Assembly: GCF_021442325.1 (NCBI RefSeq)
Contig: NZ_CP087879.1
Coordinates: 1,488,001 to 1,552,000, forward strand
Reading direction: 5' to 3'
DNA from: Agromyces marinus
GTDB lineage: Bacteria > Actinomycetota > Actinomycetes > Actinomycetales > Microbacteriaceae
DNA length: 64,000 nt
The translations under genes and the position numbers were made by a program. The notes below the pieces were generated by a model. That model did no database searches, was not told the DNA's origin, and was given only the letters and a program-made list of their open reading frames with translations. Below, piece by piece: positions 1 through 8,247 of the stretch (the stretch's first letter is position 1; each line of letters opens with the position of its first letter).

Positions 1-1824
1 GGGGAGGGCGTCGGTGCCTGTGTCAAGCACTACGTCGCCAACAACCAGGAGACCGACCGGATGCGCGTGAGCGCCGATGTCTCGGAGCGGGCGCTCCGCG
101 AGCTCTACCTCCGCGCCTTCGAGGAAGTCGTCAGCCGGGCGAAGCCGTGGCTCGTCATGGCCTCGTACAACAAGGTGAACGGCACGTACGTGAGCGAGGA
201 CGAGCGACTGCTCACCGGCATCCTGCGTGACGAGTGGGGCTTCGACGGCGTCGTCGTCTCGGACTGGGGCGCGGTCGACGACCGGGTCCGCGCGCTGCGT
301 GCCGGACTCGACCTCGAGATGCCCTCGACCTCGGGCGCCTCCGACGCGCAGGTCATCGCAGCGGTCGAGGATGGCACGCTCGACGCCGCCTTCGTCCACC
401 GTTCCGCCCGCCGGGTCGCCGAACTCGCGCGGCGGGCGGCGGACTCCCGTCGACCGACCGGCGACCCGCCCGCGCCGGTCGAGTCGGCAGCCGACCTCGC
501 GATCACGGCGGCCGAGCGATCCGTGGTGCTCCTTCGGAACGAGCACGGTGTGTTGCCGCTCGCGCCGAGGGCAGGGGTCGCGGTCATCGGCGCGTACGCG
601 AGCGCCCCGAGGTTCCAGGGCGGCGGCAGTGCGGGCGTGCAACCGAAGCAGCCGGCCGGATCCATCGTGGACGCCGTCGGCGCCAGGCACGCCGGAACCG
701 TCGAGTACGCGCCCGGCTACGCGGCCGACGGGCTGACCCGGGATCCGGCGCTGCTCGACCAGGCCATCTCCGTCGCGGCGACCGCGGACGTCGCGATCGT
801 CGTCGTCGGCTCGCCCGAGTCGGCCGAAAGTGAGGGGTACGACCGCGCAGACCTCGACCTGCCCGAGGCGCAGAACGAGATCGTCGCCGCGGTCGCCGCT
901 GTAGCGCGCAGCACGGTCGTCGTCATCGTCTCGGGGGGCCCAGTGCGCACCGAGGCCTGGCGTACGAGCGTTGACGCGATCGTCTCGACCGGGCTCGCCG
1001 GGCAGGGCGTGTCGCTCGGGCTGGCGTCCATCCTCGTCGGCGACGCTGATCCGGGCGGGCGCCTGGCCGAGACGTGGCCCTGCGAACTCGCCGACACCCC
1101 GAGCTTCCTCAGCTTCCCCGGCGAGGGCGGGCACAGCGTCTACGGCGAGGGCATCTTCGTCGGCTACCGCGGGCACGACCGTATCAACGGTGCGGTGGCG
1201 TTCCCGTTCGGTCACGGTCTGTCGTTCGCCGAGACCCGGTTCGAGGATCTCGCGGTCGTTGAGTCCGCGAGCGGGTGGAGCGTTGACGTGACCGTCGTGA
1301 ACGACTCCGAACGTGCGGCTCGTGAGGTCGTGCAGCTCTATGTCGAGGCACCCGAGCTCGCCGCCCGTCGCGCGCCGCGTGCGCTCGTCGGGTTCGCTGC
1401 CGTCGCGGTGGCCCCCGGCCAGAAGACCCAGGCGCGCATCAGGGTGCCGCGACGCGCACTCAAGCGCTGGGACGAGGCCGCTGCGGGTTGGACGCTCGAC
1501 TCCGGCATCCACACGTTCGTCGCCGCGCGTTCGTCGCGCGACGCGGTGCTCCGTCACGAGATCGATGTCGTCGGCGACGACATTCGGATGCCGCTGACGG
1601 CCGCCTCGACACTCGTCGAGTGGCTCGGGCATCCGTCAGTGGGCCCGGCCTTGATCGCGGCCGTGACTGAGGCCGACCCGACGGGCCGCACGACCGGCAT
1701 GCTGACCAACCCGATGGCCGTGCTCATGATCGGCGGACTGCCCATCGGTCGGCTCGCCGTCGATGCCGCTAACGCGCTCACGCTCGACCTGCTCGACCGG
1801 GTCCTGGATTCGCACATGGGCTGA
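1..1824 (+). CDS. Glycoside hydrolase family 3 beta-glucosidase (5' truncated by window)
   Basis: A GH3 enzyme that hydrolyses terminal beta-glucosidic bonds, probably on imported cello-oligosaccharides or aryl-glucosides. The frame is open from base 1; the first residues include KHYVANNQETDR, the substrate-binding loop of GH3, so the true start lies upstream. The nucleophile motif VVSDWG is at about 260-275 nt. The second alpha/beta domain follows, with a QGGGSAGVQP loop, and then a fibronectin III-like C-terminal domain that begins after FGHGLSF. About 90 residues follow the FnIII-like part and end near an LDLLDRVL segment. No signal peptide can be judged because the N terminus is missing. 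A degraded IclR-like remnant lies just downstream. Family assignment is firm; the exact substrate is not. Confidence 0.93.
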   Translation, partial: GEGVGACVKHYVANNQETDRMRVSADVSERALRELYLRAFEEVVSRAKPWLVMASYNKVNGTYVSEDERLLTGILRDEWGFDGVVVSDWGAVDDRVRALRAGLDLEMPSTSGASDAQVIAAVEDGTLDAAFVHRSARRVAELARRAADSRRPTGDPPAPVESAADLAITAAERSVVLLRNEHGVLPLAPRAGVAVIGAYASAPRFQGGGSAGVQPKQPAGSIVDAVGARHAGTVEYAPGYAADGLTRDPALLDQAISVAATADVAIVVVGSPESAESEGYDRADLDLPEAQNEIVAAVAAVARSTVVVIVSGGPVRTEAWRTSVDAIVSTGLAGQGVSLGLASILVGDADPGGRLAETWPCELADTPSFLSFPGEGGHSVYGEGIFVGYRGHDRINGAVAFPFGHGLSFAETRFEDLAVVESASGWSVDVTVVNDSERAAREVVQLYVEAPELAARRAPRALVGFAAVAVAPGQKTQARIRVPRRALKRWDEAAAGWTLDSGIHTFVAARSSRDAVLRHEIDVVGDDIRMPLTAASTLVEWLGHPSVGPALIAAVTEADPTGRTTGMLTNPMAVLMIGGLPIGRLAVDAANALTLDLLDRVLDSHMG

Positions 1825-1827
1825 GCT

Positions 1828-2100
1828 ATGGCGCGCGGGTCGGAGGGGCGATCGAGCCTGAGCAGACAGTTCCAGCTCCTCGACGCGTTCAGCGTCGATC
1901 ATCCGTACCTCACGGCGTCGCCCGCGTTGAGGCGCTCGGCCGTTGAGAATTCCTGCACGAGCGAGACCGGGCTGTCATCTCGATCAGCGGGTCGGTTCGA
2001 TGCACGGTGTCTCGCGGTCGTCGGCGCGCTGCTGCTCAGCGTGGGGCGATCGAGAGCGATGCGAGACGGTGCCGGCGTATCATCCGCGTCTCGCCCAGCG
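1828..2100 (+). pseudogene. Decayed IclR-family regulator remnant
   Basis: The 452 bp between the GH3 gene and the acyl-CoA dehydrogenase hold no convincing intact gene. One frame beginning at 1828 reads LLDAFSVDHPYLTAS, which resembles the start of IclR winged-helix domains (LLxAFxxxHPxLTLSE). About 170 bp later, in another frame, comes QRGAIESDA, which resembles the IclR turn that precedes the wing (ERGAIERD). The two parts need at least one frameshift to join, and the recognition helix between them is not recognisable. I read this as the relic of a regulator that once sat beside the GH3 gene. The similarity is from memory of the family and short, so chance is possible. Confidence 0.35.
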
Positions 2101-2276
2101 GGACGCCAAGTTCCTGTTCAGCCTCGACACCTCGTGGTTCGATCTCGACCAACCGGCCTGCCATGCGAGTGATGCCGTTGTCCGAAGCCACAGGCTCCGC
2201 GGCCTGACGACGCCGCTTCTCGTCGAACCCGACAGATCACGGCCGACTCGGCCGTTTCCGGCGCTACCCTCCCGAC

Positions 2277-4073
2277 ATGAGTGAATTCCGTTCGCCCGTC
2301 GCCGACCTCATGTACGCCCTCGAGCATGTCGTCGGGTACGAACGGGTTGCGCAGCTTCCGGGCTTCGAGCACGCCGATCTCGACACCGTCGCCGAGGTCC
2401 TGGGGGAGGTGGGCGACTTCATGGCCGAGGTCGTCGCACCGACCAACCGCGCCGGCGACCTCGAGGGCGCCCACCTCAACGCCGACGGCACGGTGACGAC
2501 CCCGACCGGGTTCAAGGAGGCGTACTCGGCCTACGTCGACGCGGGTTGGGGTTCGGTGCCGCTGCCCGAGGAGTACGGCGGCGGCGGGTTCCCCCGCACG
2601 ATCGGGCTCGCCATCCAGGAGCTCACCACCACCGCGAACATGGCGTTCGCGCTGGCGCCGCTGCTCACCCAGGGGGCGATCGAGGCGCTCCTGCACTACG
2701 GCACGGACGAGCAGAAGCAGGCCTGGCTCCCGAAGATGGTCAGCGGAGAGTGGGCCGGCACCATGAACCTGACCGAGCCGCACGCCGGCTCCGACGTCGG
2801 TGCGCTCACCACGAAGGCCGTGAAGCGAGCGGATGGCACGTACGGCATCACCGGTCAGAAGATCTTCATCACGTTCGGCGAGCACGACCTGAGCGAGCAG
2901 ATCGTGCACCTCGTGCTCGCGCGCACGCCCGACGCTCCCGCGGGAACCAGGGGCATCTCGATCTTCATCGTGCCGAAGTTCCTCGTGAACGACGACGGCT
3001 CGCTCGGCGAGCGCAACGCGGTGAAGGCGGTCGGCGTCGAGCACAAGATGGGCATCCACGGATCGCCGACCTGCGTGCTGTCGTACGAGGATGCCACGGG
3101 CTACCTCGTCGGCGAGGAGAACTTCGGCATGCGCATCATGTTCGTCATGATGAACAGCGCCCGACTCTCCGTCGGCATGCAGGGCCTGGCCGTGGCGGAG
3201 CGCGCCTACCAGCAGTCGCTCGACTACGCGACGCAGCGCATCCAGGGCCGCGCGATCGGCGCAGCGGAGGAATCCCCGATCATCGACTACCCCGACGTGC
3301 GCCGCATGCTCATGACGCAGAAGGCGTACATCGCCGCGCTTCGGCGCATGACCCTCCTCGACGCCGTCTACACCGACATCTCGACGCACCATTCCGACGC
3401 AGCCACGCGCGAACGCGCCGCCGAGGTCGTCGGCCTGCTCACCCCGATCTGCAAGGCGTTCGGCACCGACCTCGGCAACGAGCTCACCTCGCTCGCCCTG
3501 CAGATCCACGGCGGAAGCGGCTTCATCGAGGAAGCCGGCGCCGCCCAGCACTACCGCGACGTGCGCATCGCCGCGATCTACGAGGGCACCAACGGCATCC
3601 AGGCCGCCGACCTCGTCGGCCGCAAGCTCGGCATCCGCGGCGGAGCGTCGTTCCTCGAGTTCATCGCCGAGATGCGTGGACTCGACGCTGAACTCGCCAC
3701 CGCGGGCGACGACTTCGCGTCCATCCGCTCCTCACTGACCGCCGGGCTCGACGCGCTCGAGCAGACGACGGCATGGATGCTGCGCACCGGCGTCGACGAC
3801 CCGCACTCGGTGCTCGCGGGCTCGAGCCCGTACCTGCGCATCTGGGGGCTCGTCGTCGGCGGGTGGCTCATGGCCAAGTCGGCGCTCGCGGGGCGTGAGC
3901 TCGGCGACGACCCGATCGGCGCATCGCAGCTGCCGCTCGCCCGGTTCTACGCCGAGCAGCTCCTGCCAGCGGCATCCGGGCTCGCCGCCGCCGCGACCGC
4001 GGGATCGCGCGACCTGTTCGCGCTCGACGCCGACGCACTCGGCGATTCGGTGCGCCGCACCGCTCGCGTCTGA
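2277..4073 (+). CDS. Acyl-CoA dehydrogenase, long form with C-terminal extension
   Basis: FAD-dependent acyl-CoA dehydrogenase that makes the first double bond in fatty acyl-CoA beta-oxidation. It has 598 residues, longer than the usual 380-400, and matches the class with an N-terminal helical extension and a C-terminal domain. Visible motifs are MNLTEPHAGSDVG (FAD and substrate loop), GQKIFITFGEHD, a helical core with LQIHGGSGF, and YEGTNGIQAADL near the end of the core. The last 130 residues are the extra helical domain. A -10-like TACCCT (2265-2270) lies 6 nt before the ATG and no Shine-Dalgarno is evident, so the mRNA is probably leaderless. The 3' end overlaps the convergent zinc-ribbon gene. 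Acyl chain specificity cannot be read from sequence. Confidence 0.93.
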   Translation: MSEFRSPVADLMYALEHVVGYERVAQLPGFEHADLDTVAEVLGEVGDFMAEVVAPTNRAGDLEGAHLNADGTVTTPTGFKEAYSAYVDAGWGSVPLPEEYGGGGFPRTIGLAIQELTTTANMAFALAPLLTQGAIEALLHYGTDEQKQAWLPKMVSGEWAGTMNLTEPHAGSDVGALTTKAVKRADGTYGITGQKIFITFGEHDLSEQIVHLVLARTPDAPAGTRGISIFIVPKFLVNDDGSLGERNAVKAVGVEHKMGIHGSPTCVLSYEDATGYLVGEENFGMRIMFVMMNSARLSVGMQGLAVAERAYQQSLDYATQRIQGRAIGAAEESPIIDYPDVRRMLMTQKAYIAALRRMTLLDAVYTDISTHHSDAATRERAAEVVGLLTPICKAFGTDLGNELTSLALQIHGGSGFIEEAGAAQHYRDVRIAAIYEGTNGIQAADLVGRKLGIRGGASFLEFIAEMRGLDAELATAGDDFASIRSSLTAGLDALEQTTAWMLRTGVDDPHSVLAGSSPYLRIWGLVVGGWLMAKSALAGRELGDDPIGASQLPLARFYAEQLLPAASGLAAAATAGSRDLFALDADALGDSVRRTARV

Positions 4074-4864
4074 TCCCCGGCGGCGTCGCTCCGGCCCGGC
4101 CCGGCACCTGCTGCCGGGCCGGGCCGGACGAGCAGCGCCTCGACCGCGGCATCCCCCCGGATCGAACGCATCATGCGGACGACCTCGTCGGCGACCGCAC
4201 CCGTGATCGACCGGCACACGATGCTGTGCGGGCCCAACGCCTCCAGGCCGCCGCCGCGGATGCGGATGACCTCCCACCCGACCTCGCGGAGCGCAGCATC
4301 CTTCTCGAGGTCGGAGCCCTCCTTGAGTCCTCGGTGCGCCCGGCCCGACCTGCCGGGGTCGTCGTACTCGATCGCGATGCGCAGCTCCGCGACCAGGATG
4401 TCGGGCCAGACCTCCTGTCGGCCGTGGAACATGCGGGCGATGCGCACCGCGTTGGCGCGATGGTGGAGGCGGACCCGCTCGCCGAGCAGCACCCTGAGAC
4501 GCTGCTCGGTCATCGAGGTCGCGACGCGCAGGCCCGGCTTCATGAACGGCATGCCGGCCTCGCGGCGCGCGCCCGGCGCCGTGGCGTTCGCACGGCACTT
4601 CGCGCAGCCGCTCCCGGTCAGCACCTCCATGACGCTGGCACGGTAGCGGTCGTGGCCGCGGCGGCACGTCCACTCGTAGTCGGCGCCCGCCCGCGTCTCC
4701 ACCGCGAGACGGCCCCGTTGGGCCGGGGAGACCCTGCCGAGGAGTTCGCCGCGCGTGCGCTGCGTCTCGTGCAGGAGCATGCACACCGGGCACGCGCGTC
4801 GCAGCGTCGCGGCGGCATCGCCCTCGGCCGCCCCGTGCCCGCACCCGAACCTCACCGCGACCAC
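3947..4864 (-). CDS. Zinc-ribbon protein with PD-(D/E)XK-like nuclease domain (hypothetical)
   Basis: About 305 residues, with no function I can name. The N-terminal 90 residues carry two putative zinc knuckles: C8-x-H10 with C25-x2-C28, and C67-x3-H71 with C87-x2-C90. The middle resembles Vsr/DUF559-type PD-(D/E)XK nucleases: E120, then W-P-D155, then I-E166-Y-D168, a KD(A)ALRE helix and the strand WEVIRIR. The GTG start is chosen because AGGAGG lies 4 nt upstream; a GTG 9 nt further in is possible. The last 60 or so residues are Ala/Arg/Ser-rich and run antisense over the final 127 bp of the acyl-CoA dehydrogenase, so the real stop or frame near 4070-4100 is uncertain. Confidence 0.65.
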   Translation of the reverse strand: MVAVRFGCGHGAAEGDAAATLRRACPVCMLLHETQRTRGELLGRVSPAQRGRLAVETRAGADYEWTCRRGHDRYRASVMEVLTGSGCAKCRANATAPGARREAGMPFMKPGLRVATSMTEQRLRVLLGERVRLHHRANAVRIARMFHGRQEVWPDILVAELRIAIEYDDPGRSGRAHRGLKEGSDLEKDAALREVGWEVIRIRGGGLEALGPHSIVCRSITGAVADEVVRMMRSIRGDAAVEALLVRPGPAAGAGPGRSDAAGDQTRAVRRTESPSASASSANRSRDPAVAAAASPDAAGRSCSA

Positions 4865-4987
4865 GTCGCCTCCTGACCTCGCATGCCGACATCGTCGCGG
4901 ATGCCGCCGACATCCGCGCTGCGGCGTGGAACGCGCTGCGGCGCCGAACGCGCCCCCGTGTCGTCGGGGCACGGCAGAATCGACGTC

Positions 4988-6724
4988 GTGCGGATCGCGA
5001 TCGCGACGACGGGCGCGGGGCGCGTGGTCTTCCTCGACCCCGAGCGCGGCGAGCGCAGAGAGGTTCCGGCAGCCGATGCGGCCGCCGAGATCCGCCGGCT
5101 CGAGGCCGAACACGCACCCCGCTGGGTGTGGCGCGACACGCGGGAGTGGGCCCCGCGGCTGCTCGCATCGGGGGTTCGCGTCGCTCGCGCGCACGACCTC
5201 CGGCTGTGCGGCGCGATCCTGGCGGCGTCCACCGCGGTCCCGGCGCCACCCGCCGGCGTGGCGCACGACCGACCGGACTGGCTGCCGCCGGGCCCCGCGG
5301 AAGCGGGGGCCGGGGTGGTGCCCGCGCCCGTGGCATCCGTCGACCGAGGCCCGGCACTGTTCGACCTCGACCCGATCCGGGCCGCGCCGACGCACGAGTC
5401 CGAGTCCGCCGAGGCCCTCGTCGACGAGCACGATCGGCAACTCGCACTCGTCGCGGGGTCCGAGCGCCCCGCCGCGCTCCGGCTACTGCTCGCGGCCGAA
5501 TCCGCGGGCGCGCTCATCGCGGCCGAACTGCACGAGGCCGGCCTCCCGTGGCGCCGGGTCGTGCACGAGCGCGTGCTCGAAGCCGCGCTCGGCCCGAGAC
5601 CCGGCGTCGGGCGCAAGCCCGAGCGTATGGAGGCGCTCGCGGTCCGGATCCGCGCTGCGCTCGACGCCCCGGAGCTCCGGGTCGACTCGCAGTCCGACCT
5701 GCTGCGCGCGCTCCGCGCCGCCGGCATCGGCGTCGATTCGACCGCGAAGTGGGAGCTGCACGAGCACGAGCATCCCGCGATGGAACCGCTGCTCGAGTAC
5801 AAGCGGCTGGCGCGGCTGCTGACCGCGAACGGCTGGGCGTGGCTCGACGAGTGGGTCGCGGGCGACCGGTTCCGCGCGGACTACGTCGCGGGCGGCACCG
5901 CGACCGGCCGCTGGGCGACCGCCGGCGGGGGAGCGCTGCAACTGCCGAAGGCGATCCGGGCGGCGGTCGCCGCCGACCCCGGGTGGACCCTGGTCGTGGC
6001 GGATGCCGCGCAGCTCGAGCCGCGCGTGCTCGCAGCGCTCGCACGCGACGGGGCGATGGCTGAGGCCGGTCGCGGGCGCGACATGTACCGCGCGATCGTC
6101 GACGCGGGAGTGGTCGCGACGCGTGAGGAGGCGAAGCTCGCCCTCCTCGGTGCCATGTACGGCTCGACGACTGGCGACAGCGGCCGGCTCGTGCCGCAGC
6201 TCGCACGGGCCTACCCGCGCGCGATGGCGCTCGTCGACCGTGCCGCACGCGACGGCGAGGCCGGGCGGCGCGTCACGACCCTGCTCGGGCGCTCCTCACC
6301 GCTGCCGCCGGCGTCGTGGCATGAGATCCAGGCGGCGGCCTCTCAGCCCGACGCGACGGCAGCCGTGGAGCGGCGGGCACGGTCGGCGGCACGCGACTGG
6401 GGGCGGTTCACCCGCAACTTCGTGGTCCAGGGCACCGCGGCGGAGTGGGCCCTGTGCTGGCTGGCGGGCGTGCGCACGCGACTCACGGCGATCCGTGGTG
6501 CCGACACGCCGGCCGCGGCATCCGGTGGCGTGTTCGACCGAGCGCCGCATCTCGTGTACTTCCTTCACGATGAACTCATCGTCCATTCACCCGTCGAGCA
6601 CGCCGACGCGGCGGCCGACGCGGTGCGCGACGCGGCCGCCGAGGCCGGGAGGCTGCTGTTCGGCGACGCGCCGGTCGAGTTCCCGCTCGAGCTCGCGGTG
6701 ACCGCGGACTACTCGTCGGCCTGA
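4988..6724 (+). CDS. DNA polymerase I-like family A polymerase (bifunctional 3'-5' exonuclease/polymerase family)
   Basis: Small family A DNA polymerase of 578 residues with no 5' nuclease domain. Polymerase elements are present: motif A VVADAAQLEPRVLAAL, the O-helix REEAKLALLGAMYG (Arg, Lys and Tyr kept) and motif C FLHDELIVHS with the catalytic Asp-Glu. The N-terminal 220 residues correspond to the 3'-5' exonuclease region, but I cannot see its DxE and other acidic metal ligands, so proofreading is doubtful. I chose the GTG at 4988 because a -10-like CAGAAT (4975-4980) lies 7 nt upstream, suggesting a leaderless mRNA; the open frame extends 35 codons further up without a good start. The 3' end overlaps the convergent PadR gene by 16 bp. 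The role is probably repair or gap filling. Confidence 0.88.
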   Translation: MRIAIATTGAGRVVFLDPERGERREVPAADAAAEIRRLEAEHAPRWVWRDTREWAPRLLASGVRVARAHDLRLCGAILAASTAVPAPPAGVAHDRPDWLPPGPAEAGAGVVPAPVASVDRGPALFDLDPIRAAPTHESESAEALVDEHDRQLALVAGSERPAALRLLLAAESAGALIAAELHEAGLPWRRVVHERVLEAALGPRPGVGRKPERMEALAVRIRAALDAPELRVDSQSDLLRALRAAGIGVDSTAKWELHEHEHPAMEPLLEYKRLARLLTANGWAWLDEWVAGDRFRADYVAGGTATGRWATAGGGALQLPKAIRAAVAADPGWTLVVADAAQLEPRVLAALARDGAMAEAGRGRDMYRAIVDAGVVATREEAKLALLGAMYGSTTGDSGRLVPQLARAYPRAMALVDRAARDGEAGRRVTTLLGRSSPLPPASWHEIQAAASQPDATAAVERRARSAARDWGRFTRNFVVQGTAAEWALCWLAGVRTRLTAIRGADTPAAASGGVFDRAPHLVYFLHDELIVHSPVEHADAAADAVRDAAAEAGRLLFGDAPVEFPLELAVTADYSSA

Positions 6725-7362
6725 GGCCCGCCCGCGGGCGTGCCCGCGGCGACCGCGGGCGCCGACGGGCGGCGCCCGCGCCGCGGGCGTTCAGCCGACG
6801 GTGCGAACGATGCCCCGTCCGGTCCGGCAGCCGCGACCTCGTCCAGCCACGCGAGCATCGCCTCGGCGAGCCGGGCCTCGGCACGGGCAGCGGATGCCGC
6901 GAGCCGCGCCCGGGCTTCGCGTGCCAGCTGCGCCGGGGCGACCGCGCCGGGCTCCGATGCGCCGGGCCCGGCGGCTCCACGCGCGGCGACCGACCGCTCC
7001 CGCCATCGCGAACGCTCGCCGTTGAGCACCCGTCGGGCATCGACCGTCGGCATCGACATCGCCACGAGCACCCGATCGACGCTCTCGTGCCACGGGTCGG
7101 CACCGGCACCGTCCGCGCCGTCGAGCCAGGCCTCGGCAGCGGCCGACCCGGCCGTGGTCAACCGGTGCAGGGGGAGCCCGTCGTCGGTCGAGCCGGCGGA
7201 TTCCACGAGCCCCTGCTTCGTCAGGCGCTCCAACGTCGAGTAGGTCTGCCCGACGTTCACGTCCCGTCGTCCGCCCGTGCGCGCGGCGAGGTCGCCGTGC
7301 AGCGCGAACCCGTACGCGGGACCGTTCATGAGCAGCACGAGCAGCGCGTCGCGAACGGCCAT
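6709..7362 (-). CDS. PadR family transcriptional regulator
   Basis: A 217-residue PadR-type repressor. The first 80 residues form the winged helix: VRDALLVLLMNGPAYGFALH, then VNVGQTYSTLERLTKQGLVE (recognition helix and wing), then a T-A-A-W strand-helix. The remainder is the variable effector and dimerisation helix region, here long and Ala/Arg-rich, and less conserved than in typical 180-residue members. A GAGGAG Shine-Dalgarno precedes the ATG. PadR proteins usually repress an adjacent efflux or stress operon, but no obvious target is next to it. Ligand unknown. Confidence 0.88.
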   Translation of the reverse strand: MAVRDALLVLLMNGPAYGFALHGDLAARTGGRRDVNVGQTYSTLERLTKQGLVESAGSTDDGLPLHRLTTAGSAAAEAWLDGADGAGADPWHESVDRVLVAMSMPTVDARRVLNGERSRWRERSVAARGAAGPGASEPGAVAPAQLAREARARLAASAARAEARLAEAMLAWLDEVAAAGPDGASFAPSAERPRRGRRPSAPAVAAGTPAGGPQADE

Positions 7363-7572
7363 TCCGTCTCCTCACCCGTGGAAGAAGGCACTCACCGGGT
7401 AGGCAGTTTATCGGGCGGTGATCGTCGCGCGCCGCCGAAACCCTTGTCAGTCCGGGCGAAGCGGGGCATACTCGACCCTGACGACTCGCTCGTCGCAACA
7501 GAACACGCACCGCCGTCCGGCAGGTTCCGAGGTCGTAGGGGAAGACGCACCTCATCAGGAACGGAGCAGGAG

Positions 7573-8094
7573 ATGGCGGAACAGGTCACGCGGGCCGCGC
7601 GCGCCGCGCGCGGCGTGCTGTTCGTGCACTCGTCCCCGCGTGCGGTCGGACCGCACATCGAGTGGGCGGTCGGCCGCGCACTCGGCCACCCGGTGAACTT
7701 CGAATGGACCGAACAGCCGGTGCTGCCCGGAACCCTGCGCACCGAGTTCTCGTGGGCGGGTGAACCCGGCGCCGGCGCGCGCATCGCATCCGCACTGCGC
7801 GGATGGGAGCAGACCAGGTTCGAGGTGAGCGAAGACCCGACGCCCGGCAATGACGGCGCCCGCTGGATGCACACTCCCGAGCTCGGTGTGTACTACGCCC
7901 AGACCGACGCCGCCGGCAACGTCGTCATCCCCGAGGATCGCGTGCGCTACGCGATGGAGGTCGCGGCGTTCGACGCGACCGAACTCCACCGCGAACTGCG
8001 CCTCGCACTCGGCCAGGCATGGGACGACGAACTCGAACCCTTCCGGCACGCGAGCGACTTCGCTCCCGTGGTGTGGTTGCACCACGTGGGGTGA
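7573..8094 (+). CDS. DUF3145 domain-containing protein
   Basis: A 173-residue soluble protein matching the actinobacterial DUF3145 family, recognisable from RGVLFVHSSPRAVGPHIEWA near the start and ASDFAPVVWLHHVG at the C terminus. No signal peptide or membrane segment. The ATG at 7573 is preceded by GGAGCAGGAG. Members of this family often sit beside the fabD-fabH-acpP-fabF cluster, as here where it converges on fabF. That gives a weak guilt-by-association link to fatty acid synthesis. The biochemical role is unknown. Confidence 0.88.
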   Translation: MAEQVTRAARAARGVLFVHSSPRAVGPHIEWAVGRALGHPVNFEWTEQPVLPGTLRTEFSWAGEPGAGARIASALRGWEQTRFEVSEDPTPGNDGARWMHTPELGVYYAQTDAAGNVVIPEDRVRYAMEVAAFDATELHRELRLALGQAWDDELEPFRHASDFAPVVWLHHVG

Positions 8095-8178
8095 GCCCAC
8101 CGTCGGTGGCGCGACGCGCCGCCCGGTCGACGACAGGTCCCGGGAGGTGCACGAGCGAAACCGGCGGTGGAACGCAGG

Positions 8179-8211
8179 CGGGCCCCGAACGCCGGATGGC
8201 GTCGGGGCCCG
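8179..8211. terminator. Bidirectional hairpin between DUF3145 gene and fabF
   Basis: An inverted repeat pairs CGGGCCCCGAACGCC with GGCGTCGGGGCCCG around a GGAT loop, with one bulged base. It sits between two convergent genes, which fits a transcription stop for both. No U-tract is visible. Confidence 0.6.
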
Positions 8212-8221
8212 ATGCGTGCGA

Positions 8222-8241
8222 GCGGATGCCGCGGCATCCGC
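8222..8241. repeat. Perfect 20-bp palindrome built from GGATGCC/GGCATCC
   Basis: GCGGATGCC and GGCATCCGC face each other with only GC between, giving a perfect palindrome just downstream of the fabF stop. The same half-motif is dispersed through the whole window in both orientations and makes up two other terminator stems (28140-28175, 47724-47754). Confidence 0.75.
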
Positions 8242-8247
8242 CTCGGG

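Noticed and set aside
2007..2207. Small open frame as an intact gene
   Set aside because: No RBS and Arg-rich composition; it is better explained as part of the decayed IclR-like remnant.
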